A stretch of 64,000 nucleotides of DNA from Flaccisagitta enflata (lineage: Eukaryota; Chaetognatha; Sagittoidea; Aphragmophora), in assembly GCA_965153355.1 (NCBI GenBank), contig OZ231127.1, positions 99,448,001 through 99,512,000 on the forward strand, in the 5' to 3' direction. Positions within the stretch are counted from its first letter, which is position 1; each line of letters starts with the position of its first letter. The position numbers and the translations under genes are program-made. Positions 22,216 through 36,099 of the stretch are shown here, in pieces. The notes below the pieces were generated by a model, which was not told the DNA's origin, made no database searches, and was given only the letters and a program-made list of their open reading frames with translations.

Positions 22216-25200
22216 GTTAGAAATTAACCATAATTGTCAAAATCAAACAAGAAAAAAAGAAGGGGGGCAATACTTCTTATTCCGTTCTAGCGGATTTTCG
22301 TTACTATTGGTTACATTACCGTGGGGTGATGCTGTATCTTTTTCGGCAGCGGCCCCATCCGTCTAGCGGCGCCCCCCCCATTGTCATCCAGGCCCCAACA
22401 ACATTCTCACGCCTGAGCTTTGCCCTTCCACCCATAGCATAGGCCTTCCCTGGCCGAACTTAGCACTTTAAGATTCAAATCATTCCTCTGGGCCATAAGC
22501 CTGCCCTCCAGACCTCAAATCAGCTCTCCAGGCCTCAAATCAGCCCTCTAGTCCTCAAATCTAGTCGTTTGAGGCCTGAAATTAGCCTCCTAAGGACATC
22601 TGGATATTCACCCCTGTATCCTGCAGGACATAGATCCTTAGGGGCCGGTCCCTTACTCTCAATCCACTTCTTTAAACTGATCACACCGAGCAGGGCATTG
22701 GGTACCGCTGACAATGTGCGATCCTAGTTTCTTAATAACATCCCCACTCATCCCTTTGTCTCAGGAACGTCTCGACGTTCGTTTTCCATACATGGAATTC
22801 GGATCTGGCCAAAAAGATGATGGATTGCAGGAAACTGGAGTCCAAAGGCTCAACAAAATGCCAACCGACCAACCAAGATTCATCAAAACTCATCTTCTCT
22901 TGCACTTTCTGGGAGATGGGGGTAAGGGCAGTTACAAGGTTTTCAGAATTAGATAGCCATGATATCTTGTTTTCAATTATGAGTGATTATGAGTGATTAT
23001 GAGTGATCTCAGACAAGCATATCCGATATCAATGTTTTGCCGTGCGGGTTTTCCAATCAAATACTGACCTCTGCTTGTCTGATTTCCTTTCCAATTGCTA
23101 CTTAGTGTGTATGGTTAATTGGCGGACGAATCAACAATTTATACCCTAATTTACCCTTTCAGGAAACCAGCCTAGTTGAGGTGGCCACTCTTACTCTTAC
23201 TCTTTCAACGCTTCTTCCTCTTTCTCCGCAGCTTCGTCCTCCACTTCCACCTCTTCATCAAGCGCCTTCAAGATGGTTTATGTGACCCGGAATCCCAAGG
23301 ATGTCGTCGTTTCCTTTTACAACTTTTTCGTCAACGCTATGCAGCTCGTTGAAGGATCATTCGAGGAGTTTGCCCGCGATTTCATGGAGGATAAGCAGGT
23401 ACTTGTATAGACGTGTTTCTAGTGAAGATGAGAAACGCGATTGTTCTCGTGAAACGCGAGCACAGCATGAATACATATTCATGAATTTCAACTGTCCCAC
23501 GAGGGAGTAAGCGAAGAGAGTGAGCAAACCTGTAAACGGAGTGAGGGGGTGCAAGTGAATGAACTTAGCGAGCGACCAAGTGGCCCGTTAAAAATGCAAT
23601 AGCCTGTGACTAGAAAAACCCCCTTATGATTTCTTTTTTGACAAATCTGTGTCATTAAAGTTTGGATTTCCTAAAAGTGGGGTTAAGCGACTGCGAAAGA
23701 GATCGAGAAGTTGAAAAACATGTGCTTTATCAATGGCAATTACAATGTATCAAAAAAAAATAAAATAGATGGTTGCAAATTGTTTTTAGTAGCGGATACG
23801 CAAGTCTATAAAAAGCTTTGTCCACCTGTCTGTCAATTGGTCTGTTGGTCTATTGGTCCGTCCATGAGCACGAGTCAAAAAGTGGGGAAATGAGCATTTT
23901 AGATGCTTTTCGTGAATGTGTGAGGGGGAGTGGGACGTGGATAAGGGTTGGACGCCCCTTCCCCCCACCTGTCTGCAACGATATTGTGACCCTGCGTCCC
24001 TTGTTCAGATAGATGTTGTACTAAACTTTTTCACTTATTTCATTCTTAAAAACTATTGAAAATTATTCCCACAAGCTCTGAGTTCAAAGAGTCTCAAAGT
24101 TACTTAAAAATCCTATTTCTGTTTTTTAGTCGCGTGCACGCTACTCTACAACCCACTCTGCACTGCCCTCTCGTAGCAAGATCAGGTGAAAAGTAACATT
24201 ACTGTAGGTTTTTTCATTGTTTTTCTCGACATTTTATGTCATTTTACATCATTTTAAGTCATTTTAAGTTTTTTAAAGTTAATTTAAGTCAATTTACATT
24301 TAGTCTCTAAGTCTTTTGGTCTTTTAGTCTCTTAGTCTTTTGGTCTTTTAGTCTCTTAGTCTTTTGGTCTTTTAGTCTTCTAGTCTTTTAGTCTTTAAGT
24401 CTTTTAGTCTTTTGGTCTCATGGTCTTAACAACCGCACGCGACTGTAAGGTGTTGGCCTTGTATTTTCTGTATTTCGACCTCATGTTTAAAGGCCCATCA
24501 TTTAAAAATGATGGGGGAAGCATTATGTAATTTATTAGCAGGAAATAATCTGATATAGATTGTCTCAACATAGATTCTCATGCTGGGAAATCGCTTAATT
24601 AAGTGATGAGAAATTTGCAGTAAAAATGTCGCACATTTTTGCATTATTTTTGGCGTGATTCCCCCTTATTGGTATAAGCAATGTAATCATTAGCAAACCT
24701 GTTTTCAACGTCATTTTGATATAAGGCCCCCAAATTTTGAATGACATGAAAACTGTACAGATTGTCCAGATTGATAATTGGTTAAGAATTTTGATTATGT
24801 ATTGACTGTCAACGTGATTAACGGGATCCTTCGCGATTGTTGTCATCAGTCATCAGCAAGCCCGGGCGATTTTGCATTTTCTTCAACAATACAATACACT
24901 ATACAATTTTTCAAAATATTGGGCCAATACAATACAATACCAATACAATACAATATCTTGAAGAATTGTACCCAATACGTAACAATATTCTTATTCACTT
25001 GATAAAAGATCTTTGTTGAATTTTAACTAAATAGTTGAAGCTTTAACTCATCTTTTATATGCTTGATCAAAAAAAAAATTTTTGAATATTTTTAACTTTC
25101 ACATATCAATATTTTTTTTCATATATTCTTTATCTTTGCTTCTTTAGGTAAGTCTCTTTGTCTGTGTTTGTCCTTGTCCCTTTGTCTCTTTGTCTCCTTG

Positions 25201-25303
25201 TCTTTTTGTCGCTTTGTCTCTTTGTCTGTGTTTGTCCTCTTTTTCTTTCTCCCTTTTTCTCCCTCTTTATTTCTATCTATCTGTCTGTCTGTTTGTCTGT
25301 CTG

Positions 25304-25398
<95 letters not shown>

Positions 25399-27049
25399 CA
25401 ATCTCTCTCTCTCTCCCCTTGATTGTACTGACTCAGGATTAGATCTGAGGGAAAATCGATCTTTCCTCCTCCTCATCCTCTCCATCTCCCAGACCTAATC
25501 CTGTTCTTCTTCACTTTTTTTCTGCACTTCCTAAAAAATCGATCTTTCCTCATCCTCCTCATCCACCTTACCTCATCCTCTTCTTCTTTCCTACTTTTAT
25601 TTTTCTCCAGTTTTATGACCTTCCTAAGAATTCCACTATTTTCTCCAAAAAAATTATTGTATTGTATTGTATTAGGAAAATAACAATACCCATAGTAAAT
25701 ATTGGGTAAACCCAATACTTACAAGTATTGTAAATACAATACAATACCCAATATGAATGGCCCGGCCTTGGTCATCAGTCATCAGTCATCAGTCATCAGT
25801 CATCAGTAACCAGTAAACATATGCCTTCAGATTTTTCTGAGTGTGTTTCCAGTGACGACCAAAAATGCGTTATTTGCGTGAACAAATATTCATAAATTTC
25901 ACTTTACCATAAGAGTGAAAAAAGTGAGTAAGCGAGCCTGTGACTAAAGTGAGCGAACAAAGCGAGTGTAGCAAAGTGGAGTGCTGCAGATGAGTGGGCG
26001 GAGTGAGCAAAGTGAGGGAAAGAATGGAGCAAGCGACCGAGTGGTCTGTTATCTGTTAGTAGAAACCCATCCATTATTTGTTCCTTTCCGCAGGAATACT
26101 CTCCATACATTGAAACTGTAGTTGATTACTGGGAAGCGGCCAAAACAGACCCAAACATTCTATTCATCACATATGAACAAATGAAAAAGGACTTTGTCAA
26201 AGTAGCCAGGTAAATAGTTATCTTTGTCCAATACATATGTCTGAATGAATGAATGATTGAATGAAAAAAATGAATGAATGAATGAATTGTTTATTCAATA
26301 AATGAATGAATGAATGAATGAATGGATGAATGAATGAATGAATGACCAAGGACTTTGTCATAGTAGCCAAGTGAATAGTGGTCTTTGTCTATACCATTTA
26401 AGTGAATGGATGAATGAATGAATGAATAAAGGAATGAATGAATGAATGAATGAATGAATCAATAAATGACCAAGGACTTTGATGATGAGGCTAGGTAATT
26501 AGTGGACTTTGTCTATAACATGTGACTGCATCTATAAAGGAATGAATGAATAAATGAATGTATGAATTAGGGATGTGGAAGCGATTGACCGCTTCCATTT
26601 TGGTGGGTGGGATAGCTACTAATATTTGAACTACAAAATGGAAGCGGAAGCGGAAGCGGAAGCGGAAGCGGAAGCGGAAGCGGAAGCGGTGGAAGGGGCA
26701 TGAAAATCAACCGCTTCCACATTCCTAGTATGAATGAATGAACAAATTAATGAAGGATTGAATAAATAAATTAATGATTTAATGAATGAATGAATGAATG
26801 AATGGATGAATGGATGAATGGATGAATGATAATTGAATGAAGTTTACACGACGCCTACTTCTACAAAACAATATCAGAAATGCAAGAATAACTGAGAGAC
26901 CATTAATGTAATGATTTTCTGTTGGATTAGGAAAGTGGCGGACTTTTTAGGCAAACAAGTCACAGATGACCAAATGGATCAGCTTGAGAAACATTGCAGC
27001 TTCAATTCCATGAAAAACAACAACATGGTGAGTAAATCTTTGACGAGAG

Positions 27050-27089
<40 letters not shown>

Positions 27090-28062
27090 CGACAGATAAA
27101 AAGATAGACAATGAATAAAGAAAGAGAGAAGGCAAGAGGGAGAGAGATTGGTGACTACTTGACAGAGTTACTTCATAGTCTAAAAAACCGTCTCTTTAAG
27201 AGGTTACAACATCTAACCCAGGACTTAATGACTTTATCTTTCACTGATAATACAAAAACGATTCATCATCTTTTTTATTCTTATGATAAACAATATGCAT
27301 GTACAGGGTGATCAATCTCAACTGGCAAAAAGTATTAAGCTTTTACCCTTGATTGCATCATTTTACTAATCTGGAATCATTTGTTTCTTAAACTACTATG
27401 TTTGACGTTTTTTATGTCCAAATTTCATAAATCTAAGATGAATAGTTTGCCCACAACATTAATTTGAAGTAGAACAAGTAATTTCACCTGTAGGTCAATA
27501 GATCTTTTTTATTCAATATAATTTTTCATTGAAATGCTCCAACTGATTCAATAGTGGTCTCAAATGACAAAGATTCAAATCATGCTTCATTTGAGACCCA
27601 TCTGACATTAGAAGTTGAGTCTATTCAAAAGAAAAAAACAATCAATGAAAAATCATAGTGAGAAAAACAAATTTATTGAGCTACGAGTTTGAATACTTGT
27701 TATTTTTCAAATTGATGCTATGGTCAAAGTATTTATCTTAGACCTATGAAATTTAGACACAAAAAACATCAAACATAGTACTTCAAGAGACAGGTGTTTC
27801 CAGATTAGTGAGATAATGCATATAACAGTAAAAGCTTAATACTTTTTGCCAGTTGAGATCAATCACCCTGTATACTTACAATCAATCTATTTTTTCTCAA
27901 CAGGTTAATTTCAAGGCCGCTGGTTACACCAAAAGCGACTTCATGCGTAAAGGAGTCGTTGGCGATTTCAAGAATCATTTTACTGAGAAACTCAGCGCCG
28001 ATTTTGACCAATATGTGGAAGACCGACTCGTTAACACCGACTTCCGGTTCACATTCAAATAG
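21937..28062 (+). CDS. cytosolic sulfotransferase (SULT family, six exons)
   Basis: Transfers sulfonate from PAPS to a hydroxyl or amine on a small acceptor, in the cytosol. Exons 21937-22215, 22765-22921, 23232-23398, 26094-26209, 26931-27027 and 27904-28062 join in phase to 975 bp (324 aa). Signatures: 5'-phosphosulfate loop QPKAGTTWTQEMVWLI (about residues 67-82), catalytic His in KTHLLLHF (His136), the 3'-phosphate-binding VTRNPKDVVVSFYNFF (Arg165, Ser173), YEQMKKD, and the C-terminal RKGVVGDFKNHFT (287-299, Phe where most have Trp). A Ser/Thr-rich insert (SSSTSTSSSS) lies just before the 3'-phosphate motif. All catalytic positions are kept, so it should be active. The acceptor substrate is unknown. 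TEs of hAT and mariner type sit in introns 3 and 5. Confidence 0.92.
22380..22735 (+). repeat. REP3 copy
   Basis: Contains CCCTCCAGACCTCAAATCAG-type ~19-bp internal repeats, GGACATCTGGATATTCACCC, CCTGCAGGACATAG and GGGCATTGGGTACCGCTGAC. It is in sulfotransferase intron 1. Confidence 0.7.
22765..22921 (+). CDS. sulfotransferase exon 2
   Basis: Acceptor CTTTGTCTCAG, donor GGGG|GTAAGG. It encodes RFPYMEF, RLNKMPTDQPRFIKTHLLL with the catalytic His. Confidence 0.92.
22922..23231. other. sulfotransferase intron 2
   Basis: No further feature beyond a short GATTATGAGT triplication at 22977-23007. Confidence 0.5.
23232..23398 (+). CDS. sulfotransferase exon 3
   Basis: Acceptor TTTCTCCGCAG, donor AAGCAG|GTACTT. 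It encodes the Ser-rich insert and VYVTRNPKDVVVSFYNFF, then SFEEFARDFM. Confidence 0.92.
23783..24006 (-). repeat. REP1 variant copy
   Basis: TTTTTAGTAGCGGATACGCA hairpin, TTGTCCACCTGTCTG..., GTCAAAAAGTGGGGAAATGA, CCACCTGTCTGCAACGATAT and CCTTGTT. The minisatellite is short and decayed. Confidence 0.65.
24124..24462 (-). repeat. REP1 subtype II copy
   Basis: TTTTTTAGTCGCGTGCACGC hairpin, AAGTCATTTTAAGTC units, then TTTTGGTCTTTTAGTCTCTTAG units (24290-24420), and GCACGCGACTGTAAGGTGTTGGCCTTG. Confidence 0.8.
24857..25770. mobile_element. hAT-like MITE with AATAC arrays and a (CT)n tract
   Basis: Ends CAAGCCCGGGCGATT and AATGGCCCGGCCTTG, flanked by the 8-bp duplication GTCATCAG. It contains AATAC/ATTGT tandem arrays near both ends and a (CT)n tract at 25310-25395. 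A related element in the opposite orientation is at 50601-51505. It is in sulfotransferase intron 3. Confidence 0.85.
25771..25808. repeat. (GTCATCA)n array
   Basis: Five GTCATCA heptamers beside the hAT-like element; its target duplication is one of them. Confidence 0.85.
26094..26209 (+). CDS. sulfotransferase exon 4
   Basis: Acceptor CCTTTCCGCAG, donor GCCAG|GTAAAT. It encodes EYSPYIETVVDYWEAAKT and NILFITYEQMKKDFVKVAR. Confidence 0.92.
26210..26567 (+). repeat. tandem copies of sulfotransferase exon 4 3' end, with (GAAT)n
   Basis: GACCAAGGACTTTGTCATAG...CCAAGTGAATAG near 26343 and GACCAAGGACTTTGATGATG...GCTAGGTAATTAG near 26467 copy the exon end and donor. (GAAT)n separates them. Confidence 0.75.
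26568..26727. mobile_element. hAT-like hairpin MITE with (GGAAGC)n core
   Basis: TAGGGATGTGGAAGCG inverted ends, (GGAAGC)n core, 8-bp target duplication GTATGAAT on both sides. Same family as 6607-6754. Confidence 0.85.
26728..26840. repeat. (GAAT)n microsatellite
   Basis: Imperfect GAAT array continuing from the left of the MITE. Confidence 0.85.
26931..27027 (+). CDS. sulfotransferase exon 5
   Basis: Acceptor TTGGATTAG, donor ATG|GTGAGT. It encodes RKVADFLGKQVTDDQMDQLE and FNSMKNNNM, matching the SULT helix before the C-terminal PAPS motif. Confidence 0.92.
27052..27092. repeat. (GACA)n microsatellite
   Basis: Ten GACA units 25 nt after the exon 5 donor. Confidence 0.95.
27304..27870. 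mobile_element. mariner-like MITE
   Basis: Inverted ends CAGGGTGATCAATCTCAACT and complement, at least 55 bp matched, flanked by TA. Non-coding. It ends only 33 bp before the last sulfotransferase exon and contributes part of the region where a branch point would lie. Confidence 0.88.
27904..28062 (+). CDS. sulfotransferase exon 6 (terminal)
   Basis: Acceptor TTTTTTCTCAACAG, ends TAG. It carries FMRKGVVGDFKNHFT, the SULT C-terminal PAPS-binding motif. Confidence 0.93.
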   Translation, partial: VNFKAAGYTKSDFMRKGVVGDFKNHFTEKLSADFDQYVEDRLVNTDFRFTFK

Positions 28063-29235
28063 GGTTCATTTGTGAGAAACATTGATCATTTGGGAAAACT
28101 TCACAATCTCATCCAAAACAAACCTTTATTATGCTGATTTAACATGGATATTGGATAAGTTGTTATGATGCTGCAGTTGTCATTGTGTATGTGTGTTTGT
28201 GTGAGTGCGTGGAAGGGGGTATGGGTTAGTTAGTTAGTTGGTTGAGGCTAAGTAGGGGGTTGGATATCCCTGCCAACCTGTTAGCAAAGATATCATAACA
28301 CCCATCACTTGTTTTTTATACCACTGAGAGAGTACATGGTGATTGAATGGTCTCGCGAGAGACTGTGACATTTTATTTGACTTCTTTTTCAATGATTTCA
28401 AAACAAAATTTTAAGAGAGATTTTCATGAAATATTGATATCTATTTGCAAACCATGACATACTGAAATAAAATCTAAAAAAAATGCAGCTCTGTAAATCT
28501 TTTGGAGCAGAAAATAACTTTTTTATGGACAGAAGTTATTGGACGTTGTTAGACTTGTAATGTAGCCCTAGTATCAATTTTCAATTTCAATTTCAATTTC
28601 AATTTCAATTTCAAACAGTTTATTTCCCCCCAAAAAAGTGAGTGGTTACAGAATGTAAAAAAGTTACAAGGGGGAGGATCGTGCTGAGGCCCCTTACGTC
28701 TACTACAATTTAAATTATTCTTTTGTTGATTTGTTTGGGACAGGCTTGCTCTCGTTGGCCCTCCTATTATAGTTGCTCAATTGAAATAAATAAGCAGTTA
28801 ACTAAATGTCATTAACAAGAAAAAACATACAAATGCACCACAGCTGTTTGCAAATAACTGCCATGCTTCAATTGGTTCCTTTATTGTGATATTGGCATCT
28901 TGAACTTTTTTGACCATGACATTTTAATTCTGTCTGTCTAAATTCTGTTGAACTGTCTAAATCAAAATATACCAACTGTTTGGTCCAATAAAGATACTCT
29001 TTTTCGTTATGCTTGCTTTGTTGGTTGGTCCATTTGCATATTGGCTGGTCGGTCGGTTTGGTACAGTCTAGTTTTTAAGCATTAAATGGAGATTCTTTAT
29101 ATTACTGCTCCTGCCTAATACTAATAGTTTGAGTGATCCTTTCCATGAATTTATCTGCCTCAACAAGTTTTGTTTGATACCTCTAACTCATAACTTGAAA
29201 CAGAACATGATACAAAATGGCACTTTTGAGCATAT
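28063..29235. other. sulfotransferase 3' flank
   Basis: AATAAA at 28466 and 28987 are candidate poly(A) signals. 28575-28615 is a TTTCAA hexamer run. 28190-28320 resembles a decayed REP1 end (CCCTGCCAACCTGTTAGCAA). No gene seen. Confidence 0.45.
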
Positions 29236-29237
29236 TG

Positions 29238-29295
<58 letters not shown>

Positions 29296-29371
29296 AATCA
29301 TCACCATCATCATCTTCATCATCAGAATCCTAATCACCATCATCATCATCATCATCATCATTGTCATCATT

Positions 29372-29439
<68 letters not shown>

Positions 29440-29452
29440 TATCATTATCATT

Positions 29453-29499
<47 letters not shown>

Positions 29500-29512
29500 A
29501 ATTACCATCAAC
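29238..29512. repeat. (ATC)n tract
   Basis: Imperfect ATC array of ~270 bp; the poly-Ile and poly-Met frames are not genes. Confidence 0.97.
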
Positions 29513-29583
29513 ATCATCATTGTTATCATTTTCATTGTATTACTGCTCGTGCCTAATAGTTTGAGACACTTTGAGCGATCCTT

Positions 29584-30008
29584 TTTAGTCGCGGACATGC
29601 GACTCTACACCTTGCCGTGTCGGTTGGTAGGTCGGTCAGTAGGTCCGTCCGTCCGTCCATCCATCACATTTTTGAATTTCGAGCAGTTTTTGCATTACTG
29701 CTCCTACCCAACCATCCGCGACTGCATCAGAAATAAAAGATAATTTTGAACAATTTCCTTTCTGCATGAGTTCCGGTGCTTTAAAATTAGAAATACTTGC
29801 CCAATTGAGCTCACAATTAGAAGTCCAAATCAGCATATTGTTCTTCACTATTAGGACAGCGGTCCTAATTTTTCTCTTTTCCGTTTAGGAATAAACGAAT
29901 TATGAAAAAAAGATCTGATGAACCTATCAGCTGGTGAATAAGGAGGTTATCTAGGCAACGAGTGTGGGAGCTTTTGCCCAATGGATTGCCGTGTATCCGG
30001 CCTTGTTA
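29584..30008 (-). repeat. REP1 subtype I copy, interrupted
   Basis: TTTTTAGTCGCGGACATGCG hairpin, CCGT minisatellite, CTGCTCCTACCCAACC, GCGACTG; then ~260 bp of other DNA before GCCGTGTATCCGGCCTTGTT. Confidence 0.7.
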
Positions 30009-30098
30009 GGACTACCTCTGCCTCAACAAGTTTTATTTATTACCTTTAAGTTAGAGGCTCTTACTCATAACCCCTTGAACAGATTTCAAGGGACCGGG

Positions 30099-30700
30099 TA
30101 CAGTTGAACCCCGCTCAAACAGATTTTAGGGGACTAACAATGTTCTACTGTTATAGGGGGACTTTTGCTATTGCCAGCAAAGGGAACAAAAGACATTGAC
30201 TTGAAGGGATCATGAATTTGCATCTGATATACAGTCTATGGACAAAACGAGGAGAGTAGATTTTGCTGATCACCGTTATGATGCTTAGGCGTAGTTGATT
30301 TTAAAATGTAGGTTTGTAATTACCTCATAGAAATTTACTAAAGACTGAAAGAATTAACGGAAGAATGATTACTACCTGTAGTAATTGTTCAAAATGTAGG
30401 TTTGTAATTACCTCAAAAAAAATTACTTAGGACTGAAAAAAACTAACAGAAGAATGATTACTTCCTGTAGTAATCGTTCTTGCAATAGTTTCTTTCGGTC
30501 CTCAGTCATTTTCTATGAGGTAATTACATGCCTACAATTTGAACAATTACTACAGGTAGCAATTTTGTTCTTCCGTTAATTTTTTCAGTCCTTAGCATCA
30601 TACCGGTGATCAGCAAAATCTACTCTCCTTGTTTTGTCCACAGACTGTATAGGCGGATTTCCGTTGATGGCATGTCTGTTAGAGCGGGGTTTAAATGTAC
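30099..30700. mobile_element. foldback element
   Basis: TACAGTTGAACCCCGCTCAA and complement at the ends; GACAAAACGAGGAGAGTAGA and its complement further in. No ORF. Confidence 0.8.
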
Positions 30701-30960
30701 TCTTTTCCGTTAGAGGCGGGAATCCGTTGGAGGTATTTTGACTGGGCCACCAAAATTCTATCATTCAAATCAAAATGAGAAGCTAGATAGGCACTCTGCT
30801 GCATGAGTCCAAAGAAAAGATGTTCCTGATCTTTTAAACCATTTTTGACAAAAAAGTTTTTTAGAATTCTTTTTAAAGAACAATGATATGATTCTTTTTG
30901 TTAGCTTACATTTCTTTCATTTTTTTCTTGTCATGTTAGCAAATTGCACTTATTCATATG

Positions 30961-31709
<749 letters not shown>

Positions 31710-31795
31710 TTCATATGTAACTTGTAGCACAATGGACAAAACAAAACCATCAGCAAATAAAAGCAGGCCTGTATATAATTGAGTTCCCCCATCAT

Positions 31796-31804
31796 CACCA
31801 TCAC

Positions 31805-31858
<54 letters not shown>

Positions 31859-31958
31859 GATCATCATCATCATCATCATCATTTTCCTTATCATTATCAT
31901 TATCATTATCATTATCATTATCATTATCATTATCATCATCATCATCACCATCATTATT

Positions 31959-32032
<74 letters not shown>

Positions 32033-32034
32033 TT

Positions 32035-32121
<87 letters not shown>

Positions 32122-32122
32122 T
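31796..32122. repeat. (ATC)n tract
   Basis: ATC array of ~325 bp with ATT interruptions. Confidence 0.97.
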
Positions 32123-32499
32123 TTATCATCATCAAGAATGTCTTATGTCGTATTACCCTCCTTTTCTTCAGGAAAAATGAAAACCTTACTGTAGGATGTC
32201 ATTGGGTTTTTAATTTTGGTCGCCTTAATCCTAGGACACACAGTAGTCAACTATCAGTAAAATCTAATGATCATTTCAAAGATGAATTTAATTCTGACAA
32301 CAACACGCATGTACAAATTACTGACCTAATCAATGGAAGTGAGTAATCCAGCCAGGATTATTTGATAGACTGCCATATCTGGAGTTAGCACAGACAGAAT
32401 GATAGAACTTTCAATATTCAGCTTCTTCAAAAATCAAACAATGGGTATAGCTGTGTTTATCTGGCCTTGTTCTTTTGAAAGAAAATTTTTCATTTAATA
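32123..32499. other. intergenic, unassigned
   Basis: No exon or repeat recognised. Confidence 0.4.
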
Positions 32500-33141
32500 A
32501 CGGGTGGTCAAAAAAAAAGTGACTTTTTCATTTTCTCATATCTTTTGTAAAATAATGTTTAGAGTAAAATTTCTTTTTTTGCCAATAAGATATGACGCAG
32601 GAAAATTTTTTTCATAATTATGATTTTTGTACATCTTCTGTATATTTCAAATCATTTACAATAAACTGATTTTGATTTTGGACCGCCTTGATTTTTATTA
32701 AAAATTTTTCGTAAAAAAATCAAATTTTTTTTATAGATTCACTATCTATATTTAAGGACAACTTGAAAACTGATAAAAAACCTAAAAAAAATTCAAAGAA
32801 TACAAACATATAACAAAACAAAAATACTTCTAAAAAACATCCTTTTCTTTTCTACTCAAATCTCTTAAACCAAAGCTTGAAGGCTTATAAATAATTGTAC
32901 TTATTTCAAACAGGATCTAATACACATATTTGTTTCTTAAAAACAACTAATAATCTATGTTATAACTGATTTATGCAAACATTTTACTTATTTGTATTTA
33001 TATAATTATTTGTTTTACAAAATTGAAAAAATTGAATTTTTCTATACAGTTTACTTCATTTTTAAAATATCAACTTATAAAAAAAATTTCAAACTAATTG
33101 GAAAAAATTCTAGCTTAGTCACTTTTTTTTTGACCACCCGT
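32500..33141. mobile_element. mariner-like MITE
   Basis: Inverted ends ACGGGTGGTCAAAAAAAA and complement, flanked by TA. The interior is very AT-rich and non-coding. Confidence 0.88.
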
Positions 33142-33273
33142 TAGTACTTTACAAAAGTGCCATAACATCATTGGACAAGCATATATTTTTTTTCTCTCCA
33201 TGGATCAGCAACTTTACCAGCCAGTAGATTTACGAGTAAAACAATTGGTTGTTGATCCTTGTGTATATCTATT

Positions 33274-34460
<1,187 letters not shown>

Positions 34461-35300
34461 CTGCGTTCATGATAAAGAGACAGAAACATATATCGTATAA
34501 AGATGAATGAGACACTGAAAAAACATAGGAGAATCCCCACAACACTGTTTGCTTGGGAAAAGTTTATATTCTTTTGGTTTGAGCCAGATAATATTTTTTT
34601 TTCAAAATGAATCAGACTGAAAGAGTATAGAATAATCTTGGAGGCCCGCTCAGGCAAGTATTTCAACCAACTAAAGCTAATAAAAAATGAAATAAATAGA
34701 AACCGACGTATTTTATCTGAGATGCTTACAAATATGAAATAACAGACCCATAGATCAGACAAAGACGGACATGAAGAAAGTATTGACTATTGTGCGAATT
34801 AATGAAGATGCCGGAGTATTCAATGGCTACCATATTTCCCGTAATTTGCCCCCCCCCTCATATTTTGGAAAAAAAAATCTGCCAGGTGCAGAAAAGTTTT
34901 TATACATTTTTTTGTATTTTTACAAAAATTGAATACAAAAGCTGAAAAGTTTAAGATTACGTTTCATCTTGTTTTCATCTTATTTTCTTCTACTTCTCTT
35001 TCATTACCTCTTTGATTCTTGTACTTTTTCAAAAAAATAATCAGATTGATAGTGATTCAGGGGGGGCGCTAATCAGGAAGTAGTATAGCAATATTTGATA
35101 CAGATTTTGTAAGGGCCAGGAGCGGAAATACGATAATAGTTGAATTGAATTTAGAGATAATCAATAAAAATCTTTGACCATTAAAAAGCTCTTGAAACAA
35201 ACTTTCATTTGGCTCCAATCTGGCATTTTTAGTTTTATTCGTATAGAAATGTCGTGAGAAAGAGTAAAAACATCTTCAGTTTTACAGTACTATTGAAAAA
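34461..35300. other. unassigned, expected 5' side of the EF-hand gene
   Basis: No further exon recognised. 34830-34880 and 35040-35070 hold poly-C/poly-G stretches suggestive of a decayed foldback element. Confidence 0.3.
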
Positions 35301-35304
35301 CTAG

Positions 35305-35890
35305 TCATCCAAGGATTGGACTTGGTCAGCGGTACCCGATGCCCTGCTTTGAGTGACCAGCTGAAGAAATGGAGTGAGAGCAGGGCAGCGGCCTCAAAGG
35401 GCCAATGTCCTGTAGGACACAGGAGTGAATTGCCAGACGTTCTGAGCAGGCACATTTAATGGCTGATTTGATTGATTCAAATGCAGTTTTGAGGCATGTA
35501 GGGGCTGATTTGGGGAGTCCATGGACTCCATTGAGATCAGGGATGAGGGCAGATAGAGACCTGAGAGGGTTATTTCGAGGCTTGGATTGATACCAAACTG
35601 GTTAGATTTTTGGTTTTAGAGGACTGATTTCTTGCTTAAGAGAGCTAATTTTGGACCTGAGAGGGCTGCTTTGGGCCTGAGAGAGCTGGGTATTGGGCCT
35701 AAGGGGACTGATTTTTAGCCTGAGAGGGCTGATCTTTAGCCTGAGAGGGCTGATTTAGGGTCTGGGAGGGCTAATTTGGGGCCTGAGAGGGATCTTTGGG
35801 GACTAACCTATGTAGGTTTGTGCGTAAGTACATATGGACGGACAGATAGATGGATGTCTGAAAATTCACCCCTGTGTCCTAAATTAATAT
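35305..35890 (-). repeat. REP3 copy with internal GGCTGATTT array
   Basis: GTCAGCGGTACCCGATGCCC, CCTGTAGGACACAGG and, on the far side, ATGTCTGAAAATTCACCC. The interior is a diverged tandem array of CTGAGAGGGCTGATTT-type units. Confidence 0.7.
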
Positions 35891-36099
35891 TCAAAAACAG
35901 AGGTTTACTTTAACCAGTGGCTGTCGCCAAACATGTGAATTGCAGGTGCAATTGACAACATGTTTAGTGGAAATACTTAAATTTTATTTTGTAATACTAA
36001 AACAAGAAGTGAGAACATAGGATTAGGAAATAATAAAGAAATAAAAGCCATATTCATGTTGAGAAAGACAAGGGAAGAACTGAAGAACATTACCTATAT
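35891..36099. repeat. left end of a ~58-bp unit array
   Basis: From about 36000 it matches the array at 38474-39490 (AAATAAAAGCCATATTCATG, GACAAGGGAAGAACTGAAGA); the foldback at 36100-38465 inserted into that array. Confidence 0.6.

Noticed and set aside
29129-29743. 204-codon poly-Ile frame and the opposite poly-Met frame
   Set aside because: Products of the (ATC)n tract.
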